From positions 62,001 to 126,000 of the forward strand of contig NZ_JAVKPH010000007.1 of NCBI RefSeq assembly GCF_031432425.1: a DNA stretch of 64,000 bases, given 5' to 3'. Shown here piece after piece: positions 59,338 through 64,000 of this stretch. The stretch comes from Ruixingdingia sedimenti (GTDB lineage: Bacteria > Pseudomonadota > Alphaproteobacteria > Rhodobacterales > Rhodobacteraceae). A program made the translations under genes and the position numbers. The notes under the pieces are model-generated. The model was not told the DNA's origin. It saw only the letters and a program-made list of their open reading frames with translations, and ran no database searches. Within the stretch, counting starts at the first letter, position 1, and each line of letters opens with the position of its first letter.

Positions 59338-59847
59338 TCAGTTCGTCACCGCCGGCTGCTGCTGTTGCCGCCGGGCCAGTTCCTGCCGGTAAAGGCCGAG
59401 GAAATCCACCGGATCGAGGTTCAGCGGCGGGAAGCCGCCGTCGCGGGTGATGTCCGACACGATGCGGCGGACGAAGGGAAAGGTCATCCGCGGGCATTCG
59501 ATCAGCAGGAAGGGGTGCATCTGGTCTTCCGGCACGCCTTCGACATGGAACACCCCGCCATAGTCGATTTCCAGCAGGAACAGCATGTCGCCATTGCCAC
59601 TGCGGTTCTTGGCGGTGATCTTGTATTTCTGCGTCACCTCGTACTGGTGATCCGCCGACCGCTTGGCCGCGTCGAGGCTCACCTGCACCTGGATGTCGGG
59701 CTGGACCTCATTGCCCGATTGCAGGCCGCGTTGCACGAGCGCGTTCTCGAACGACAGGTCGCGGATGTACTGCGCCATCACCTGCAAGCGGACCTGCGGT
59801 GCGGCCTGCGGCTCTGCCTGCGGCGTCCCCCCATTGGCGTCGGACAT
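59338..59847 (-). CDS. secB: Protein-export chaperone SecB
   Basis: 169 residues with YIRDLSFENALVQRG, PDIQVQVSLDAAKRS, MLFLLEIDYGGVFHVEGVP and LLIECPRMTFPFVRRIVSD, the SecB signature. It holds precursors unfolded and passes them to SecA. The first 24 residues are a Gln/Pro-rich tail common in alphaproteobacteria. Confidence 0.96.
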   Translation of the reverse strand: MSDANGGTPQAEPQAAPQVRLQVMAQYIRDLSFENALVQRGLQSGNEVQPDIQVQVSLDAAKRSADHQYEVTQKYKITAKNRSGNGDMLFLLEIDYGGVFHVEGVPEDQMHPFLLIECPRMTFPFVRRIVSDITRDGGFPPLNLDPVDFLGLYRQELARRQQQQPAVTN

Positions 59848-59923
59848 GGTGTTCTCCTGCTGAAATGCTTTGTGCGGCCTGTCTATCAGGAAGGCAGGTC
59901 GCCCACAACGTCACCGGCCAGCG

Positions 59924-60424
59924 TCATTGGCCCCTGTCATCGGGCAGCGGCGGGCGCGTCCAGCCAGAGGGGCGGTGGCGGGTGTCGGAAGGGTCTACCT
60001 CTTCCCATTCGCCCTCGATCGTCTCGCCCCGCATGCCGGCCCCGCGTGCGGCGAAACCGCCCAGGTTGACCGTGACCACCCGCGCGCCCACCCAGCCGAT
60101 CAGCGCCCGGCGCAACGGCGGCGTCAGCAGCATCAGCGCGACCGCATCCGACAGGAACCCCGGCAGGACCAGCAACACCCCCGCCAGCATGATCAGCGAC
60201 CCTTCGGCCAGCGCCCCGCCCGGGTCCGCGCCCTGCGCCAGCGCCGCGCGCATCCGCCCCGCCGTCACCGCGCCCTGGCGGCGCAGCACCGCCATGCCCG
60301 CCACCGCCGCCAGCACCACCAGCGCCAGCGTCGGCCACAGCGAAAGCCACCCGCCGACGATCACGAACAGCGCGATCTCGATCAGCGGCAGCAGGACGAA
60401 CGCCCAAAGAAGCCCCCTGGCCAT
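59924..60424 (-). CDS. fxsA: FxsA family membrane protein
   Basis: 166 residues from the ATG at 60424. Membrane helices at about 6-28, 28-48 and 73-98, with FVLLPLIEIALFVIVGGWL, TAGRMRAALAQGADPGGAL and LAGVLLVLPGFLSDAVALMLL, typical FxsA. In E. coli FxsA (SuzF) relieves phage T7 exclusion by F plasmid; its cellular role is unclear. It is divergent from the Tim44-domain gene. Confidence 0.92.
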   Translation of the reverse strand: MARGLLWAFVLLPLIEIALFVIVGGWLSLWPTLALVVLAAVAGMAVLRRQGAVTAGRMRAALAQGADPGGALAEGSLIMLAGVLLVLPGFLSDAVALMLLTPPLRRALIGWVGARVVTVNLGGFAARGAGMRGETIEGEWEEVDPSDTRHRPSGWTRPPLPDDRGQ

Positions 60425-60543
60425 CTTACCTCCAGTGCAAAGGTGGACTTGACCCCACCCACCGCTTACATAATGAAAAGCGGCCCTCTCACCAAGCGGT
60501 CGCCCCCGGATTTCCGGGCAGACGACCCCCAACCGAGGTAACG

Positions 60544-61209
60544 ATGAGCTCTCCCGTGTTGCAGCTTCTGGTTCTGGCCGCCATCGCGGTGTTTCTTATC
60601 CTGCGCCTCCGAAGCGTTCTCGGAACGCGCGAAGGATACGAAAAACCGCCCCTGCCGCCGGCGACAGAGGCGGATGAACGCCCGCGCCGGCGCGATTTCG
60701 CCGTGATCGAGGGCGGACCCGACCGCGACATCACCGACCACGTGCCCGAGGGCAGCCCCTCCGCCCGCGCGCTGGCGGCGATGAAGAACGCCGAACCCGC
60801 CTTTTCCGTGTCGGATTTCCTGCATGGCGCGCGCGGCGCGTATGAGATGATCCTGATGTCGTTCGAAAAGGGCGATCTGGCGGCGATCCGGCCTTTTCTG
60901 GCCGAAGAGGTCTACCAGACCTTCGCCGAGGTGGTGGCCGCACGCGAACGTGAAGGGCTGACGGTCGAGGCGAATTTCGTCGGCCTGCGGGAACTGACGC
61001 TGCAATCCGCCACCTTCGACCGCGACACGCGCGAGGCCGAACTGACCGTGCGTTTCGTCGGCGAACTCACCTCGGTCGTGCGCAACCGCGTGGGCGAGGT
61101 GGTCGAGGGCAGCCCGACCGAAATCCGCCGCCAGCGCGACGTCTGGACCTTTGCCCGCAACATGGGCTCCGACGATCCGAACTGGCAGCTGGTCGCCACC
61201 GGGGAATGA
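60544..61209 (+). CDS. Tim44-domain protein (TimA-like), membrane-anchored
   Basis: 221 residues. An N-terminal helix (VLQLLVLAAIAVFLILRL, about 5-22) anchors it, then a charged linker and a Tim44-like domain at about 85-215 (AYEMILMSFEKGDLAAIRPFL, then LTVRFVGELTSVVR). In Caulobacter, TimA is a Tim44 homologue linked to the inner membrane. The gene is first in tim44-mltA-smr on the plus strand, with ATGA overlap to mltA (61206-61209). Confidence 0.9.
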   Translation: MSSPVLQLLVLAAIAVFLILRLRSVLGTREGYEKPPLPPATEADERPRRRDFAVIEGGPDRDITDHVPEGSPSARALAAMKNAEPAFSVSDFLHGARGAYEMILMSFEKGDLAAIRPFLAEEVYQTFAEVVAAREREGLTVEANFVGLRELTLQSATFDRDTREAELTVRFVGELTSVVRNRVGEVVEGSPTEIRRQRDVWTFARNMGSDDPNWQLVATGE

Positions 61210-62228
61210 TGCGTGCGGCGGCCCGCGCCCTTGGCGCCGCCCTTCTGGCCGCGGCCCTTGCCGTGACCGCCGCCCCCGCGCAGGAACTGTCCTTCGACGA
61301 TCTCGAAGGTTGGGCGCGCGACGACCACGCCGCGGCGCTGGCCGCCTTTCGCGGCAGTTGCGACCTGATCAGGGGGCCGGAATGGGCCCCCCTGTGCCGT
61401 CTGGCGGCGGATGTGACCGATGCGCGGGCATTTTTCGAACTGTTCTTCCGCCCCGTTCAGATCGGCGCGCCCCCGGCGCTGTTCACCGGCTATTACGAAC
61501 CCGAACTGGCCGGATCGCCCACCCGTTCCGGGCGCTTCGCCCATCCGATCTATGCCAAGCCGCCGGAAATGAACCCCCGTTCCATCTGGCATTCGCGGGC
61601 AGAGATCGAACGGCGCGGCCTGCTGCGCGGGCGCGGGCTGGAACTGGCCTGGCTGGATGACCCGGTGGAGGCGTTCTTTTTGCAGGTGCAGGGATCGGGC
61701 CGGATCCGTTTCCCGGACGGGCGGGTGATGCGGGTGGGTTTCGCGGCCAAGAACAACCACCCATACCGTTCCATAGGCGCCGAACTGGTGCGCCGGGGGC
61801 TTTTCAAGGCGCATGAGGTGTCCGCCCGCGCCATCCGCGATTACGTGCGCCGCAACCCGGCGGCGGGGCGGGCGCTGTTGTTGACCAACCCGTCCTTCGT
61901 GTTCTTCCGCCGGCTGGACGACCTGCCCCCCGAAAGCGGGCCCTTCGGCGCGATGGGGCGGCCGGTGACGGGCGGGCGGTCCATCGCCGTGGATCCGGCG
62001 CATGTACCGCTCGGCGCGCCGGTCTGGGTGGAAAAGGACGCGCCGGGGCCCCTGCGGCGGCTGATGGTGGCGCAGGATACCGGCACCGCGATCAAGGGCG
62101 CGCAACGGGCCGACATCTTCTATGGCACCGGCATGGCGGCGGGCGAGGTCGCGGGCCGGGTGCGCGATGGCGGGCGGATGGTGGTGCTGATGCCGCTGGC
62201 GATCACCCTGACAGCCGCGGGGCGGTGA
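61206..62228 (+). CDS. mltA: Membrane-bound lytic murein transglycosylase A
   Basis: 340 residues with a signal peptide ending AVTAAPAQ (no lipobox, so likely soluble in the periplasm here). FTGYYEPELAGS, FFLQVQGSGRIRF, KNNHPYRSIGAELVRRG and the catalytic-Asp motif RADIFYGTGMAAGEVAG are the MltA signature. It cleaves glycan strands to 1,6-anhydro products. The stop is 1 base before the smr-domain gene start. Confidence 0.95.
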   Translation: MMRAAARALGAALLAAALAVTAAPAQELSFDDLEGWARDDHAAALAAFRGSCDLIRGPEWAPLCRLAADVTDARAFFELFFRPVQIGAPPALFTGYYEPELAGSPTRSGRFAHPIYAKPPEMNPRSIWHSRAEIERRGLLRGRGLELAWLDDPVEAFFLQVQGSGRIRFPDGRVMRVGFAAKNNHPYRSIGAELVRRGLFKAHEVSARAIRDYVRRNPAAGRALLLTNPSFVFFRRLDDLPPESGPFGAMGRPVTGGRSIAVDPAHVPLGAPVWVEKDAPGPLRRLMVAQDTGTAIKGAQRADIFYGTGMAAGEVAGRVRDGGRMVVLMPLAITLTAAGR

Positions 62229-62229
62229 C

Positions 62230-62841
62230 ATGGCGCGCCCGCCCCGCCCCCTGCACCCGGAAGAGGCCGAATTGTGGGACCGCGTGGCCCGCAGCACCCG
62301 GCCCCTGCACCCCCACCGCCCGAAGGCGCCGGAACCTGCGGCAGAGCCCCCCGCCCTGCGCCCACCCCTGCCCCGGCAGGATGCGCCGGGCCTGTCGGCC
62401 TTCCGCATCGGTGCGCATGCCCCGGGCGGCGCCCGCAGCCATGACCTTGCCCCCCCGCTGCGCGATGAACTCGCCGCCGCGCCGTTACGGATGGATGCCA
62501 GGACCTACCGCACCATGCGCCGCGGCAAGACGGTGCCGGAGGCGCGGCTGGATCTGCACGGCATGACGCTGGCAGAGGCGCATGGCGCGCTGATCCGGTT
62601 CATCCTCGGGGCGCATGCGGGCGGGCTGCGGCTGGTGCTGGTGATCACCGGCAAGGGCAAGATGCGTGACGATCCCGGCCCCATTCCGGCCCGCATGGGG
62701 GCGCTGCGCCATCAGGTGCCGCGCTGGCTCCACCTGCCGCCGCTGTCCGCCGTGGTGTTGCAGGTGGCCGAGGCGCATCTGAAACACGGCGGCGCGGGGG
62801 CCTGTTATGTCTACCTGCGCCGCCACCGCGGTCAGGACTAG
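62230..62841 (+). CDS. Smr/MutS-related domain protein
   Basis: 203 residues. The N-terminal 80 residues are a Pro-rich, low-complexity region. The Smr domain starts at LDLHGMTLAEAHGALIRFI (LDxHG motif) and has LVLVITGKGKMRDDPG (TGxG motif) and HLKHGGAGACYVYLRRHR. Smr domains have nuclease activity in MutS2 and in SmrA/B. It ends overlapping by 4 bp the convergent hydrolase gene. Confidence 0.92.
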   Translation: MARPPRPLHPEEAELWDRVARSTRPLHPHRPKAPEPAAEPPALRPPLPRQDAPGLSAFRIGAHAPGGARSHDLAPPLRDELAAAPLRMDARTYRTMRRGKTVPEARLDLHGMTLAEAHGALIRFILGAHAGGLRLVLVITGKGKMRDDPGPIPARMGALRHQVPRWLHLPPLSAVVLQVAEAHLKHGGAGACYVYLRRHRGQD

Positions 62842-63950
62842 TCCACCAGCCCCACCACCGGCGACAGGATGATCTGCGTCGCGTTCTGCACCGTCAGCAC
62901 CGCCCCCGGCAGCAGCCCCACCCGCCCCAGTTCGTCGGCCCGCAGCGCGGTGTTGATATCGGGCATGCGGCTCAGCAACTGGATCAGCGCGGGCGAGGTG
63001 CCGGGCGTGAAATGCCCCGTGCCGTCCGAATAGGCCCCGACCTCCAGCAGCGTCACGTTCAGGTCCTTGAGTTCCGCCACATCCCGCAGGTTCCCCAACC
63101 GCGCGCGTTCGCCCGTGATCCGCGCCGACAGCGCCAGCGCCATGTCGCGGCGCGAGGTGAAGACGACGAAGGGCTCCGACAGATGCCCGACCGCGCTGGC
63201 CTGCGCCTTGAACACATCCACGTCGATGTCGGGCGAAATCAGCACCACCCCGCCGACCTTGCGCAGCACCTTTGTCTCGCCCCGGATCGACATCTGGCGC
63301 AGCGCCTCCATCGTCAGATTGGCGCCCATCGAATGCGCCACCAGGATGATCCGTTCGGCACCCGCCGCAGAGGTTTCGAGGATCAGCCGTTCCAGCCCGT
63401 CGCGGGCGAACAGCGCGGAATCGCGGTCGTAGACATAGCCGAGGGGGCTTGCCCGCGACGGCCAGGCGTAATGCGCCACCACGCCGGACATCTTGAGGTC
63501 ATGGCCGAACTGCGCGATGCGATAGACGCCTTCGGCGAAATTGGTGTTGAACCCGTGGACAAAGACCACCGCCTCGCGCTGGCCCTTCGGCAGGGCGCGC
63601 AGCGACCGGCCCATCGCGGCGCGGAATTCGGCGGCCGACCCGAACTGTTCCGCCGCGGTGGTCAGGAACTGCGTCCGCGGGTCGGGCGTGCCGCGCCGGG
63701 GCGCCCAGGTGATGGTGCCCAGTTCCCGTTCCGGCGGGATGGAGATCGCGTAGCGTTCGTAGGTTTCCGTCAGGTTGCGCAGATGGCCGTGGACGCCGGT
63801 TCCGGCATCCACATCGCGGCTGGTGGCAACAAAGATCTCTTGCGTCGTGCCGATGTCCGCCGCCTCGGGCAGCAACACCATCGCCCCGCGCGGGGCACAG
63901 CCCGCCAGCAGCAGCGCCAGCGCCAGCAGCCGCAGCGCGTCAGAGAACAT
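62838..63950 (-). CDS. Alpha/beta hydrolase lipoprotein (DUF900 family)
   Basis: 370 residues from the ATG at 63950. Lipoprotein signal MFSDALRLLALALLLAGCAP with lipobox LAGC. EAVVFVHGFNTNFAEGVYR (HGFNT motif) and VAHSMGANLTMEALRQ (nucleophile elbow, Ser in HSMG) are the DUF900 core. The catalytic acid is probably SPDIDVDVF. Enzymes of this family are extracytoplasmic esterases or lipases of unknown substrate. Its start overlaps the hslU stop by 11 bases. Confidence 0.9.
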   Translation of the reverse strand: MFSDALRLLALALLLAGCAPRGAMVLLPEAADIGTTQEIFVATSRDVDAGTGVHGHLRNLTETYERYAISIPPERELGTITWAPRRGTPDPRTQFLTTAAEQFGSAAEFRAAMGRSLRALPKGQREAVVFVHGFNTNFAEGVYRIAQFGHDLKMSGVVAHYAWPSRASPLGYVYDRDSALFARDGLERLILETSAAGAERIILVAHSMGANLTMEALRQMSIRGETKVLRKVGGVVLISPDIDVDVFKAQASAVGHLSEPFVVFTSRRDMALALSARITGERARLGNLRDVAELKDLNVTLLEVGAYSDGTGHFTPGTSPALIQLLSRMPDINTALRADELGRVGLLPGAVLTVQNATQIILSPVVGLVD

Positions 63951-64000
63951 AGCGGCTGAGGTCCGCCGAGCGGGCCAAGTCGCCGACATGGCGTTCCACG
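63940..64000 (-). CDS. hslU: ATP-dependent protease ATPase subunit HslU (C-terminal end only)
   Basis: Only the last 19 codons lie in the window, reading VERHVGDLARSADLSRYVL then TGA. The DLSRxxL C-terminus is the conserved HslU tail that docks in HslV to activate proteolysis. The family context supports it: hslU and hslV lie close to smr, mltA and tim44 genes in alphaproteobacteria. The rest of the gene is beyond the right edge. Confidence 0.85.
   Translation of the reverse strand, partial: VERHVGDLARSADLSRYVL

Noticed and set aside
1..64000. CRISPR arrays, insertion sequences, prophage genes
   Set aside because: No regularly spaced repeats, transposase-like frames or phage structural genes were found on either strand.

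Overview
The window is about 64 kb of GC-rich DNA whose gene content and gene order point to a chromosome of the alphaproteobacterial family Rhodobacteraceae. The evidence is the origin-proximal run rho-mnmE-mnmG-rsmG-parA-parB on one side and maf-aroE-coaE-dnaQ-secB-fxsA-tim44-mltA-smr-hslU on the other, the infA-maf-RNase E/G-yacG group, a RidA/HemW pair, and parS sites of the TGTTTCACGTGAAACA type. No rRNA, tRNA, CRISPR array, transposase or phage gene was found. Genus and species cannot be told from the sequence alone.

Layout. 1-10 kb: the 5' part of rimP, an Fsr-like MFS exporter, yacG/RNase E-G/maf/infA, a nitrilase-family hydrolase with a proline iminopeptidase, ubiG, a secreted RTX-repeat protein, and a comF-grxC-nitrilase-marR operon. 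10-14.4 kb: a methyltransferase, ferrochelatase, a 60-residue exported peptide, and an envelope group (Tat-exported L,D-transpeptidase, CAP-domain lipoprotein, lipoprotein L,D-transpeptidase). 14.4-22.1 kb: one tightly packed leftward operon hslO-nudix-cca-ABC-ABC-RNA methyltransferase. 22.2-34.3 kb: the accessory, catabolic part. It holds a Nudix gene, a GST, a GntR/FCD regulator divergent from an SDR-TRAP(QM)-dctP-dctP-SDR-SDR-flavin dehydrogenase operon, then fumarylacetoacetase divergent from a MarR regulator. 34.3-36.1 kb: a receiver-PP2C phosphatase divergent from a lone HPt protein. 36-48.8 kb: housekeeping genes (ilvA, argG, SCP2 protein, maeB, mutS, hrcA-grpE, rph-rdgB-ridA-hemW). 48.8-64 kb: the partition genes, tRNA/rRNA modification genes, rho, hemJ, a 420-bp gene-free AT-richer stretch with DnaA-box-like sites that I read as the replication origin, and then the rightward maf to hslU neighbourhood.

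How it fits together. Genes left of about 56.2 kb (hemJ to parB) run leftward and genes right of 56.6 kb (maf to dnaQ) run rightward, as expected if replication starts between them. ParA/ParB have two perfect parS sites at the 5' ends of rsmG and mnmG and a third near-perfect one after argG, so origin segregation is encoded here as well.

The most promising candidate for an undescribed system is the 22.6-32.4 kb TRAP/SDR/flavin-dehydrogenase cluster. It combines uptake of an organic acid through a TRAP permease served by two paralogous binding proteins, three SDR oxidoreductases, and one ketosteroid-dehydrogenase-type flavoprotein. That combination would suit stepwise oxidation and desaturation of a hydroxylated alicyclic or steroid-like acid, but the substrate is inference only.
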